Positions 1-7,120 of a DNA stretch of 8,954 nucleotides are shown here, piece by piece. This DNA is from Aquificota bacterium. Lineage in GTDB: Bacteria > Thermosulfidibacterota > Thermosulfidibacteria > Thermosulfidibacterales > Thermosulfidibacteraceae. Every line of letters starts with the position of its first letter. Position 1 is the stretch's first letter. The position numbers and the translations under genes are program-made. The stretch spans positions 1 through 8,954 of the forward strand of contig WGAU01000139.1 of the NCBI GenBank assembly GCA_015494645.1. The letters run 5' to 3'. Below the pieces are notes generated by a model that did not search any database, was not told the origin of the DNA, and was given only the letters and a program-made list of their open reading frames with translations.

Positions 1-862
1 CTTTGAAGAAGACCTCTTGTAATTTCCTCGTTATGGGACCGGGCTTACCATCGCCTATGGTTCTTCTGTCCACTTCCCTCACCGGAGTTATTTCAGCAGC
101 GGTACCACACAAGAACATCTCATCGGCTATGTATATTTCGTCCCTGGTTATGCGTTCTTCTTTCACCTCAAGCCCCAGATCCCGTGCTATGGTGATGACA
201 CTGTCTCTCGTTATACCCTCAAGGATCCCCATGGCTGGAGGAGTTTTTATTATGCCTTTTCTGATGACGAATATGTTTTCTCCAGATCCCTCCGCCACCG
301 TTCCGTCCACATCAAGCATCAAAGCTTCGTCGTAGCCGTCTTCAATGGCCTCTATCTTGGCCAACTGGGAATTCACATAGTTTCCGCATATCTTCGCTTT
401 GGTCATAGACACATTCACATGATGCCTGTTAAAGGAAGATATCTTGCAGCGTATCCCCTTCTTGAGACCTTCGTCTCCCAGATAAGCGCCCCATTCCCAG
501 CATATTATGGCTACGTTAACCTCATTTTTCAGTGGATAAAGGCCCATGGCCCCCGTGCCGTAGAACACAATGGGTCTGATGTAACATTCTTTAAGGTCGT
601 TTGCCTTAATGGTTTCAAAAGTTGCCTGTCTTATTTCCTCCATAGTGTAGGGAATCTTCATGTAAACTATATGAGCGGATTTAAACAGCCTTTCTATATG
701 CTCGTGATGGCGGAAAACGGCCGGTCCCTTTTCGGTGTTGTAGCATCTTACCCCTTCAAAAACTCCCAATCCATAATGGAGAGTATGGGTAAGCACATGC
801 ACAGTCGCTTCTTCCCATTTCACCAGCTTTCCGTTAAACCAAATGTAATTGGCTTTTATCAT
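1..862 (-). CDS. ilvE: Branched-chain amino acid aminotransferase (3' end cut by window edge)
   Basis: PLP-dependent class IV aminotransferase that makes leucine, isoleucine and valine from their 2-oxo acids with glutamate as amino donor; cytosolic. Reading the minus strand from ATG at 862 gives 287 residues before the window ends; the family is usually about 300, so roughly 15-20 C-terminal residues are missing. Family landmarks are visible: the THTLHYG segment near residues 25-31, the presumed Schiff-base lysine K157 in AKICGNYVNSQ, the EGSGEN motif at 191-196, and GTAAEITPVR at 253-262. The start has a GGAGG Shine-Dalgarno that overlaps the stop codon of the upstream cupin, 11 nt away. It is the last gene visible in the gltX operon. 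A D-amino acid or 4-amino-4-deoxychorismate lyase relative is less likely because the length and the NYVNS, EGSGEN and GTAAEITPVR motifs match IlvE closely. Confidence 0.95.
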   Translation of the reverse strand, partial: MIKANYIWFNGKLVKWEEATVHVLTHTLHYGLGVFEGVRCYNTEKGPAVFRHHEHIERLFKSAHIVYMKIPYTMEEIRQATFETIKANDLKECYIRPIVFYGTGAMGLYPLKNEVNVAIICWEWGAYLGDEGLKKGIRCKISSFNRHHVNVSMTKAKICGNYVNSQLAKIEAIEDGYDEALMLDVDGTVAEGSGENIFVIRKGIIKTPPAMGILEGITRDSVITIARDLGLEVKEERITRDEIYIADEMFLCGTAAEITPVREVDRRTIGDGKPGPITRKLQEVFFK

Positions 863-873
863 TAGGCTTCCTC

Positions 874-1194
874 CTACCTGTATTCTTCTCTGGGAGGAGA
901 AAACACATCAAGAACTACAGCTCCCTTGTCCAAAGCCTTAGCCCCATGGAGGACATTGGAAGGAGCTATGTAGGCATCTCCCCTTTCAAGGATCTTTTCC
1001 TCACCGTTTATCCTTAAAAGTATCTTTCCTTCCAGCACAGTTCCCATCTGTTCGTGGGGATGGGAATGCTCTGGTATTTCGCAGCCGGGATCTATATCAA
1101 AAAGCACCATCTGCACCTTTTCTGCAGTGATGACCCTCATTTTTACGCCTTTTACAGGTTCTTTAACCGGTACGTCTTTCCACCTTGCAAACAT
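874..1194 (-). CDS. Small single-domain cupin protein
   Basis: A 106-residue single-domain cupin, probably a metal-binding cytosolic beta-barrel. Cupin motif 1 is seen as PEHSHPHEQMGTVLEG (residues 41-56), giving likely ligands H43, H45 or H47 and Q49 or E48. Motif 2 is GDAYIAPSNVLHG (72-84) with H83 as the last ligand. There is no second domain, DNA-binding region or signal peptide, so this is not a cupin transcription factor or a bicupin oxygenase. It starts 3 nt after the nitroreductase stop and ends 11 nt before ilvE, so it is almost certainly co-transcribed and may be translationally coupled. The substrate cannot be read from sequence; small cupins include dioxygenases, isomerases and ligand sensors. 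The family call is firm and the function is unknown. Confidence 0.9.
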   Translation of the reverse strand: MFARWKDVPVKEPVKGVKMRVITAEKVQMVLFDIDPGCEIPEHSHPHEQMGTVLEGKILLRINGEEKILERGDAYIAPSNVLHGAKALDKGAVVLDVFSPPREEYR

Positions 1195-1197
1195 GTC

Positions 1198-1755
1198 CTA
1201 TTTACCCCAAGGATTGCCAAATTTGTTTAAATGAGCAAATTCATTGATTTCCCTCCTCTTTGGAGCAGGGGGATTCTGATCGGGATAGCCTACGGGTACG
1301 ATCTCCACAACCTCGTATCCCTCGGGGACGTTTAAGATTTCTGCTGCCTTTTTGTGATCAAATAGTCCCACATGCACTGTTCCCAACCCAAGTGCCCACG
1401 CTGCAAGAACAGCGTGTTCCAATGCAATTCCCATATCAAACATATACCAGTCTCCCTTGTCGGTGGTAACTTTACCCTTGTAAAAACCGGAAGTGTTCCT
1501 CTTTGCCACCCCCACCAAAAGAACTGGAGCCTGACCGCAGGCTTTGTATGCGGGATTGTTTGGAGGAAGTGTTTCCTGAAGCTGCTTTTTGATTTCCGGA
1601 TCTTTCACCACCACAATTTCCCAACATTGGGTATTAGCCCAGGAAGGAGACCATTTCACCGCCTCAAGGATCTTTTCTATCTGCTCGTCACTAACAGGAT
1701 CCGGTTTAAACTTCCTAATGCTTCTTCTTGTTCTGATGACCTCCCAAAAATCCAT
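1198..1755 (-). CDS. Nitroreductase-family FMN-dependent oxidoreductase
   Basis: A 185-residue protein of the nitroreductase superfamily, which are normally homodimeric, FMN-binding NAD(P)H oxidoreductases. The N-terminal FMN phosphate-binding signature RTRRSIRKF (residues 8-16) is present, followed by SPSWANTQCWEIVVV (36-50), a common flavin-contacting segment, then an Ala-rich helix and ALGLGTVHVG (121-130) near the dimer interface. The C-terminus has VPVGYP and a KRREI segment, also usual in the family. The start ATG follows a GGGAGG Shine-Dalgarno placed just after the gltX stop (12 nt gap). No ferredoxin domain is fused. The physiological substrate is not predictable; enoate, quinone or nitroaromatic reduction and flavin metabolism are all possible in this superfamily. 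The cupin follows after 3 nt, which suggests the two act together. Confidence 0.93.
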   Translation of the reverse strand: MDFWEVIRTRRSIRKFKPDPVSDEQIEKILEAVKWSPSWANTQCWEIVVVKDPEIKKQLQETLPPNNPAYKACGQAPVLLVGVAKRNTSGFYKGKVTTDKGDWYMFDMGIALEHAVLAAWALGLGTVHVGLFDHKKAAEILNVPEGYEVVEIVPVGYPDQNPPAPKRREINEFAHLNKFGNPWGK

Positions 1756-1767
1756 CTTCGCCCTCCC

Positions 1768-3177
1768 TTATAAGTTTTTTATATACTGAGCTGCCCTCCT
1801 TATTCTTTTTGCCGCTTCTTCTTTGCCTACAAGAAGCAGTATCTCGTGTAATCCCGGACTTACTGTTCTTCCTGTAATGGCAATTCTTACCGGTTGAGCA
1901 ACAGCTTTGAGCTTTATGTTAAATCTTTCAAGTACATTGTTGAATATTTTGTCTATAGCTTCCTTTGTAAACTCAGAAGTATTCTCAATCTCTTCGGCAA
2001 TAGCCTCAAGGTATATGGCAGTTTCAGGCTTGAAAAACTTCTTTGTCCCTTTTTCATCGTATTTTTCCGGAGCTTTGAATAGAAACTCACACTGATGAGC
2101 CATCTCTTTTAGTGTCTTTGCCCTCTCTCTAAAGGCTATCACCACCTCCTTCAGCCACTCCGGATCAAGCTCTGCTGAAGTATCAACTATGCCCTCTTTG
2201 ACCAAGAACTCCTTGAGGAGCTCTGCAAGCTTCTCCACTGGATACGTCTTTATGTAGTGATGGTTTAACCACAGGAGCTTGTCTGGGTTGAACACAGCAG
2301 GAGACTTGCCCACATCCTTTAAATCAAACAGTTCTATAAGCTCCTCTTTGCTGAAGATCTCCTTATCACCGTGAGACCACCCAAGTCTTACCAAAAAGTT
2401 GAAAAGCGCCTCAGGCAGATATCCCTCCTCGCGGTAGGCAAGAACGCTTACGGCACCGTGTCTTTTGCTCAGCTTTGTCTTGTCGGGGCCAAGTATCATG
2501 GGCACGTGGGCAAACTGGGGAACATCGTACCCAAGGGCTTCGTAGAGCTGTATCTGTTTTGGAGTGTTGTTCAAATGGTCATCTCCCCTTATCACGTGGG
2601 TTATGCCCATAAGTGCATCGTCAACCACCACAACGAAATTATACGTGGGCGTTCCGTCGGAACGCATGATAATGAAATCGTCAAGCTGACTGTTGGGGTA
2701 GCGTATTTCCCCTTTTATGAGATCCTTAAAAACAGTTTCTCCTTCTGTTCTCGCTTTGAATCGTATTACAGGATTTACCCCCTCTCTTGGTTCCCTACGG
2801 CTCCTGCATCTTCCATCGTATTTGGGGATGCCAAATTTCCCCTTGCTTTCTTCCCTTATGGCTTCCAGCTCCTCTGGCGTGCACCAGCAATAATAGGCTT
2901 TTCCCTCGGCTATAAGCCTTTCTGCCTCCTTTTTATATATGTCAAACCGCTCTGTCTGCCTGTAGGGTCCCTCGTCCCAGTCCAGTCCCAACCATTTCAT
3001 GGCTTCAATAATTTCCTGTATAGATTCTTCTGTGGAACGGGTTTTATCGGTGTCTTCTATTCTCAGAACGAATCTACCGCTGTGGTGTCTTGCAAACAAC
3101 CAATTGAATATGGCTGTTCTTGCTCCTCCTATGTGCAGATGTCCCGTTGGACTTGGTGCAAATCTGACCTTTATCAA
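1768..3177 (-). CDS. gltX: Glutamyl-tRNA synthetase
   Basis: Class I aminoacyl-tRNA synthetase that charges tRNA-Glu (in some bacteria also tRNA-Gln) with glutamate. The 469-residue product is normal length for bacterial GltX. The HIGH motif is the HIGG variant (residues 15-18, in FAPSPTGHLHIGG), and the KMSKS motif is KLSKR (235-239), as in bacterial GluRS. C97, C99, Y120 and C124 make a CxC...YxxxC pattern that can hold zinc in this family. The C-terminal third is the helical anticodon-binding region. The start is TTG at 3177-3175: GGAGG lies 5 nt upstream, an in-frame TGA sits just before that (3192-3190), and the protein begins with the conserved MIKVRFAPSPTG. The nearby ATG at 3182 is in another frame and stops after one codon. 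It is first in the minus-strand operon. Discriminating versus non-discriminating specificity cannot be settled here. Confidence 0.97.
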   Translation of the reverse strand: MIKVRFAPSPTGHLHIGGARTAIFNWLFARHHSGRFVLRIEDTDKTRSTEESIQEIIEAMKWLGLDWDEGPYRQTERFDIYKKEAERLIAEGKAYYCWCTPEELEAIREESKGKFGIPKYDGRCRSRREPREGVNPVIRFKARTEGETVFKDLIKGEIRYPNSQLDDFIIMRSDGTPTYNFVVVVDDALMGITHVIRGDDHLNNTPKQIQLYEALGYDVPQFAHVPMILGPDKTKLSKRHGAVSVLAYREEGYLPEALFNFLVRLGWSHGDKEIFSKEELIELFDLKDVGKSPAVFNPDKLLWLNHHYIKTYPVEKLAELLKEFLVKEGIVDTSAELDPEWLKEVVIAFRERAKTLKEMAHQCEFLFKAPEKYDEKGTKKFFKPETAIYLEAIAEEIENTSEFTKEAIDKIFNNVLERFNIKLKAVAQPVRIAITGRTVSPGLHEILLLVGKEEAAKRIRRAAQYIKNL

Positions 3178-3182
3178 GTCAT

Positions 3183-3187
3183 CCTCC
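3183..3187 (-). promoter_or_regulatory. Ribosome binding site fixing the gltX TTG start
   Basis: On the minus strand GGAGG is followed by 5 nt and then TTG. This is the only plausible start, because the frame is closed by TGA 4 codons upstream of the TTG. Confidence 0.75.
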
Positions 3188-3194
3188 GATCAAG

Positions 3195-3225
3195 TTGATT
3201 TTTTGTGGGCTTTAGTAAATATCAT
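3195..3225 (+). promoter_or_regulatory. Candidate promoter for the methyltransferase-mqn operon
   Basis: TTGATT (3195-3200) and TATCAT (3220-3225, 5/6 to the -10 consensus) are separated by 19 bp. Transcription starting 6-7 nt past the -10 would begin on or beside ATG 3232, giving a leaderless mRNA. This fits the lack of any Shine-Dalgarno in front of either candidate start codon. The spacing is long, so confidence is limited. Confidence 0.35.
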
Positions 3226-3245
3226 GAATCCATGGTTGAGGTAAA
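3218..3245 (-). promoter_or_regulatory. Candidate promoter for the gltX operon
   Basis: The minus strand reads TTTACC (3245-3240, 4/6 to the -35 consensus), a 16-bp spacer, and GATATT (3223-3218, 4/6 to the -10 consensus). A start near 3211 would give a leader of about 34 nt. The placement is reasonable because gltX opens the operon and diverges from the methyltransferase gene. The matches are weak and the -35 lies inside the methyltransferase coding region, so this is tentative. Confidence 0.3.
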
Positions 3246-4167
3246 GATTCCGGAAGAACTGCTCAACAGGTGGAAGGAAATCTTCCAAGACGAACTTGAA
3301 GAATTTTTAGAGGCTATATCCACTCCCATCAGGGAAAGCATTAGGGTAAATACCCTTAAGATTGATGTATCAGAGTTTATGAGGATCTTTGAAGAAAGGG
3401 GAATAGGGCTTCAACCCGTTCCTTGGTGTAAATGGGGATTTTGGGTGGAAGCTTCAGAGGAAAGTTTGGGCAATATGTGGGAACATTTTGCAGGCCTCTT
3501 TTACATACAGGAAGCATCCTCCATGATGCCTCCACAGATAATGAGTCCCGATTCCACCATGAAGGTATTGGATATGGCAGCAGCCCCTGGATCAAAAACC
3601 ACACAGTTGGCACAGCTCATGAACAACCGAGGAATCATTGTCGCCAACGATGTGAGCGTCAAAAGGTTAAAAGCCCTCACCAACAATTTAGAAAGGATGG
3701 GAGTTGCCAATGTGTTGGTAACCCAAATGGACGGCAGGAGGTTTGGTAGACTCGCCCCCAACACTTTTGATATGGTACTTTTAGACGCGCCTTGTTCCGC
3801 AGAAGGAACCATAAGAAAAAGCTACAAAGCCATCCTCAACTGGAGGTCTTGGATATACGAGAAACTTGCCGAGACCCAAAAAATGCTCCTTGTGTCAGCC
3901 TACAAAGCGGCAAAACCTAAAGGTGTTATTATTTACTCCACATGCACATTTGCCCCTGAGGAAAACGAATGGGTAGTCTCCTATCTGTTGGAACGCTATC
4001 ATGTAACCACGGAACCCGTTGAGCTTGAGGGAGTGCACTTCAGTAATCCTGTGATGGAATGGAAGGGAAAAAGCTTCCATCCTATGGTGAAAAACTGTGT
4101 AAGGATCTATCCTCACAAAAATGATGTCGGAGGATTTTTTATAGCGAAACTCAGGAAGTTAGAATGA
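3232..4167 (+). CDS. RNA cytosine-C5 methyltransferase, NOL1/NOP2/Sun (RsmB/RsmF/Trm4-like) family
   Basis: SAM-dependent m5C methyltransferase acting on rRNA or tRNA. Counting from ATG 3232 the product is 311 residues. The SAM-binding motif I is DMAAAPGSKTTQ (114-125), with D140 in the next strand. Motif IV DAPCSAEG (185-192) carries C188, and motif VI YSTCTFAPEENE carries C238; these are the paired cysteines of the family, the latter normally the nucleophile. The N-terminal RESIRVNTLK stretch (34-43) is also typical. There is no N-terminal NusB domain (as in RsmB) and no room for a long C-terminal domain (as in E. coli RsmF), so the compact form resembles Trm4-type enzymes; the target base is unresolved. 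A GTG at 3205 would add 9 residues, but neither start has a Shine-Dalgarno, and ATG 3232 fits a leaderless start. Its TGA overlaps the mqnE ATG (ATGA), so the two are coupled. Confidence 0.92.
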   Translation: MVEVKIPEELLNRWKEIFQDELEEFLEAISTPIRESIRVNTLKIDVSEFMRIFEERGIGLQPVPWCKWGFWVEASEESLGNMWEHFAGLFYIQEASSMMPPQIMSPDSTMKVLDMAAAPGSKTTQLAQLMNNRGIIVANDVSVKRLKALTNNLERMGVANVLVTQMDGRRFGRLAPNTFDMVLLDAPCSAEGTIRKSYKAILNWRSWIYEKLAETQKMLLVSAYKAAKPKGVIIYSTCTFAPEENEWVVSYLLERYHVTTEPVELEGVHFSNPVMEWKGKSFHPMVKNCVRIYPHKNDVGGFFIAKLRKLE

Positions 4168-5252
4168 CGGTAGAGGACAAATTTCTCTTATACGCTCTTG
4201 AAAAAGTGGAATCGGGAGAAACCCTTTCATTTGAGGAAGGTATTAGACTGTACAGAACACAAGATCTATTAGGGTTAGGACACGTAGCTGACAAATACGC
4301 CACGAAACTTCACCAAGGTAGGGTGTACTTTGTAGTAAACAGGCACATCAACCCTACCAATTACTGTGTCAACAGGTGCAAGTTCTGTGCCTTTTCCAAA
4401 AGCAAAGGGGAAAAGGGAGGCTACGAATACACCTTGAGAGAGATTGAGGAGAAAGCCCGTAGGGCTGTTGAAGATGGGGCAAGGGAGTTCCATGTTGTAA
4501 GCGGATTGCATCCCGACTGGGACTTTGGGCACTATGTTGAGATTGTCAAGAAGCTGAAGGATAAGTTTCCTCACGTCCATGTAAAAGCCTACACTGCCGT
4601 AGAGATAGAGCACTTTTCTAAAATATCGGGGCTCTCAATAGAGGAAGTATTGAATAAGCTCAAAGAGGCCGGGTTGGATTCCATGCCTGGTGGAGGGGCA
4701 GAGATCCTCAACGATAGAGTGAGGTCCCAGTTATGCCCCGAAAAGACATCTTGGAAAAGATGGCTTGAAATACACAAAACAGCCCACAGGTTGGGTATAA
4801 AGAGCAACTGCACTATGCTTTTCGGACATGTGGAAAGCATTGAGGATAGGATAGATCATCTGTTAAAGCTCAGAGAACTACAGGAAGAGACTGGTGGCTT
4901 TCAGGCTTTTATCCCTCTTCCATTCCATCCCCAAAATACCAATGTCAACGTGAACTTTACCACTGGAGTGGATATGTTAAAAACAATAGCGGTCTCAAGA
5001 CTCATCCTCAACAACGTTCCTCATATAAAAGCCTACTGGGTTATGTTAGGGGAAGGAATCGCTCAGGTAGCGTTGAACTTTGGAGCTACAGACATGGAAG
5101 GCACAGTCTATGAAGAGAAAATAACCCACGCTGCAGGTGCTTCGTCTCCTCAGGGTTTGAGCAAAAAGCGATTGATAAAACTTATCAAAGATGCAGGCAA
5201 GATTCCTGTGGAAAGGGATGCCCTCTACAACGTGGTGAAGGTACATGCTTAG
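4164..5252 (+). CDS. mqnE: Aminofutalosine synthase (radical SAM)
   Basis: Radical SAM enzyme of the futalosine route to menaquinone. It joins the SAM-derived 5'-deoxyadenosyl radical to 3-[(1-carboxyvinyl)oxy]benzoate and releases CO2 to give 6-amino-6-deoxyfutalosine. The 362-residue product matches the family. The cluster motif CxxxCxxC is C68, C72, C75 in NYCVNRCKFCAF. Other MqnE/MqnC-family signatures are VVSGLHPDW (near 112), MPGGGAEIL (near 174) and MLFGHVES. It is assigned as MqnE rather than MqnC because of INPTNYCVNRCKFCAF, SGLHPDWDF and PLPFHPQNT, while the downstream paralogue has the MqnC-type RNINYTNVC and GANDFGS. The start overlaps the methyltransferase stop and has AGGAAG 5 nt upstream. 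The end overlaps mqnA by 8 nt. Confidence 0.93.
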   Translation: MTVEDKFLLYALEKVESGETLSFEEGIRLYRTQDLLGLGHVADKYATKLHQGRVYFVVNRHINPTNYCVNRCKFCAFSKSKGEKGGYEYTLREIEEKARRAVEDGAREFHVVSGLHPDWDFGHYVEIVKKLKDKFPHVHVKAYTAVEIEHFSKISGLSIEEVLNKLKEAGLDSMPGGGAEILNDRVRSQLCPEKTSWKRWLEIHKTAHRLGIKSNCTMLFGHVESIEDRIDHLLKLRELQEETGGFQAFIPLPFHPQNTNVNVNFTTGVDMLKTIAVSRLILNNVPHIKAYWVMLGEGIAQVALNFGATDMEGTVYEEKITHAAGASSPQGLSKKRLIKLIKDAGKIPVERDALYNVVKVHA

Positions 5253-6069
5253 ACTCGGCATCATATCCTACCTTAACACCCTTCCTGTGTACTACGCTAT
5301 AGAAAAGGGTTTGGTTAAGCTTCCCCCCCATGTAGAAGTAGTGAGAGGCATTCCTTCTATTCTAAATCGTATGTTGAGCGAGGATAAAATAGATATGGCT
5401 GTGGTTTCTGCTTACGAGTATGCCCTCCATTACAGAAAATACTTAATACTCCCAAAGCTGTGTATTGGAGCGGACAACGAAGTAAGAAGCGTTCTGTTTT
5501 TTTCAAAGGCTCCTATTGAGGAACTTACCGGCAAAAAGGTATATCTTACAAAGGCATCCTTTACATCCAAAAACCTCATGATCTTCTTTTTCAAAAAGAT
5601 GGGTATAAAACCCCTCATTGAAGAATTTAGTACCGAAAACGGTGTTCCACAAAACGATGCATGGGGACTGCTTCTTATTGGAGACGATGCCTTAAGGATG
5701 CTTGCCCATAACAGATACAGCCACGTTTACGATCTCGCCCATATGTGGAAGAAACTATTCAACACTCCCTTTGTCTTCGCTTTATGGTGTGTTAGAAGAG
5801 AAATCTATATTAGAAAAAAAGAACTGGTAATTGACACGTGGAAAACCCTTCTTGAATCCAAAAAAATTACCAAAATGTATTTTAAAGATATAGCTCAGGA
5901 GAAAGCAAAGGAACTGGGTCTTACTGAAAAAGAGTGTTTAGAGTACCTTAAAGTGCTACACTTTGACTTGAACGATAGATTTATTGAAGGACTAAAGCTT
6001 TACTACAAAAAGATGAAAGAAATCTCTCTGCTTGAGGAGGAACCTGAACTTGTCTTTGCAAGCTGTTGA
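5245..6069 (+). CDS. mqnA: Chorismate dehydratase
   Basis: First step of the futalosine pathway: dehydration of chorismate to 3-[(1-carboxyvinyl)oxy]benzoate. The 274-residue product is in the normal range and has the periplasmic-binding-protein-like fold family's landmarks: GIISYLNTLPVYY at 5-17, with N11 at the position usually conserved for catalysis; a GIPSILNRML segment (35-44); DMAVVSAYEYA (50-60); and EVRSVLFFSK (79-88), with S82 matching the conserved serine. There is no signal peptide, so it is cytosolic, as expected of MqnA rather than a transport binding protein. ATG 5245 lies inside the last codons of mqnE, with a GGTGAAGG-like Shine-Dalgarno just upstream. The C-terminal part is unusually rich in Lys and Glu. 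Its position between the two radical SAM genes supports the call. Confidence 0.9.
   Translation: MLRLGIISYLNTLPVYYAIEKGLVKLPPHVEVVRGIPSILNRMLSEDKIDMAVVSAYEYALHYRKYLILPKLCIGADNEVRSVLFFSKAPIEELTGKKVYLTKASFTSKNLMIFFFKKMGIKPLIEEFSTENGVPQNDAWGLLLIGDDALRMLAHNRYSHVYDLAHMWKKLFNTPFVFALWCVRREIYIRKKELVIDTWKTLLESKKITKMYFKDIAQEKAKELGLTEKECLEYLKVLHFDLNDRFIEGLKLYYKKMKEISLLEEEPELVFASC
6035..6040 (+). promoter_or_regulatory. Ribosome binding site inside mqnA that sets the mqnC start
   Basis: AGGAGG lies within the mqnA coding sequence, 9 nt before TTG 6050. The more distal TTG at 6032 begins before this site and cannot use it, so the shorter product is favoured. Confidence 0.7.
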
Positions 6070-7120
6070 AGAAAAAATAAAATCTTATAAACGCATATCC
6101 GAAGAAGAAGCCTTGCTTCTTTTAAAGGAAGCGCCGTTACTGCACCTCGGCAGATTAGCCTTTGAGGTAAGAAAAAGAATCCATCCCAACAATGTGGTCA
6201 CTTTCTTAATAGACAGAAACATAAACTATACTAACGTTTGTGTTAGCAAGTGCAAATTCTGTGCTTTTTGCAGAGATGAATCTGATCCTGATGCGTATGT
6301 AATAGACGACGAAACCTTAAAAAGAAAAATCTCCGAAGCGCTGAGCCTTGGAGCTACATCCATACTGATACAAGGAGGACTTCATCCTAACCTCAACATA
6401 GAATGGCTGTGCAATATGTTTCGCAAGATAAAAAGCTGGTTCCCACAGATGCACATACACGGACTCTCCGCACCCGAGATAGTCTTTTACGCGCGAAACT
6501 CAAACCTCAGCATTGAAGAAGCACTTATCAGGTTGAAAGGATCCGGGCTGGCTTCCATACCCGGTGGAGGAGCAGAGATACTTAGCCAAAGGGTAAGAGA
6601 CAAAGTATCACCTAACAAGTGCACCGTGGATGAGTGGTTCCATGTAATGGAAAAAGCACATGAAATAGGTCTCAAATCCTCCGCAACCATGATGTTTGGA
6701 CACCTTGAAGAAGACACAGACATTGTAGAGCACCTTTCAAGATTAAGAGACCTGCAGGACAAAACCGGTGGCTTCACCGCTTTCATACCTTGGGCCTTCC
6801 AGCCCAAGAACACCAAGCTCTCATGGATAGAAAAGTCTACAAGTGCAAGGTATTTGCGTATACTTTCTGTCGCCAGAATCTTTCTTGACAACATCCCCAA
6901 CTTACAGGCCTCATGGGTAACGCAGGGAGGAAATCTGGCTCAGATAAGCCTATTTTTTGGAGCCAACGACTTCGGGTCCCTTATGATAGAGGAGAATGTA
7001 GTAAAGGCAGCAGGAGTATCCTACAGAATGCAGCTTAACGAAATACTAAGACTCATAAAAGACGCCGGTTTCACCCCTGCTCAAAGGACAACTCTGTACC
7101 AAATAGTAAAAATCTACTGA
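6050..7120 (+). CDS. mqnC: Cyclic dehypoxanthine futalosine synthase (radical SAM)
   Basis: Radical SAM enzyme that cyclises dehypoxanthine futalosine to the spiro intermediate of the futalosine menaquinone pathway. From TTG 6050 the product is 356 residues. The cluster cysteines are C64, C68 and C71 in NVCVSKCKFCAF. Further MqnC-type marks are DRNINYTNVC (55-64), QGGLHPN, IPGGGAEIL, MMFGH and FGANDFGSLMIEENVV. Residue 74 is an extra cysteine where a tyrosine is usual. TTG 6050 is chosen over the open-frame limit at 6032 because AGGAGG (6035-6040) sits 9 nt upstream of it, and the resulting MSLQAVEEKI fits MqnC N-termini. It overlaps mqnA by about 20 nt and is probably translated by coupling. 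Its stop region overlaps the convergent tadA end by 7 nt. It shares ancestry with mqnE in the same operon. Confidence 0.93.
   Translation: MSLQAVEEKIKSYKRISEEEALLLLKEAPLLHLGRLAFEVRKRIHPNNVVTFLIDRNINYTNVCVSKCKFCAFCRDESDPDAYVIDDETLKRKISEALSLGATSILIQGGLHPNLNIEWLCNMFRKIKSWFPQMHIHGLSAPEIVFYARNSNLSIEEALIRLKGSGLASIPGGGAEILSQRVRDKVSPNKCTVDEWFHVMEKAHEIGLKSSATMMFGHLEEDTDIVEHLSRLRDLQDKTGGFTAFIPWAFQPKNTKLSWIEKSTSARYLRILSVARIFLDNIPNLQASWVTQGGNLAQISLFFGANDFGSLMIEENVVKAAGVSYRMQLNEILRLIKDAGFTPAQRTTLYQIVKIY

Noticed and set aside
419..865. Open frame of 148 codons on the plus strand opposite ilvE
   Set aside because: It is a shadow of ilvE on the other strand, Cys/Phe/Tyr-rich without motifs.
3180..3182. ATG just upstream of gltX as its start codon
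   Set aside because: It is out of frame with gltX and meets TGA after one codon. TTG 3177 has the correct spacing and frame.
2371..3198. Long open frame (275 codons) on the plus strand opposite gltX
   Set aside because: It is antisense to a clear gltX with all catalytic motifs. The translation has no recognisable family features and there is no Shine-Dalgarno.
4687..6582. Repeated GGTGGAGG(A/G)GCAGAGAT segment, considered as a direct repeat
   Set aside because: It encodes the conserved PGGGAEI motif in the paralogues mqnE and mqnC, so shared ancestry and constraint explain it.
6487..6900. Open frame of 137 codons on the minus strand inside mqnC
   Set aside because: It is antisense to conserved radical SAM sequence and its product shows no family features.
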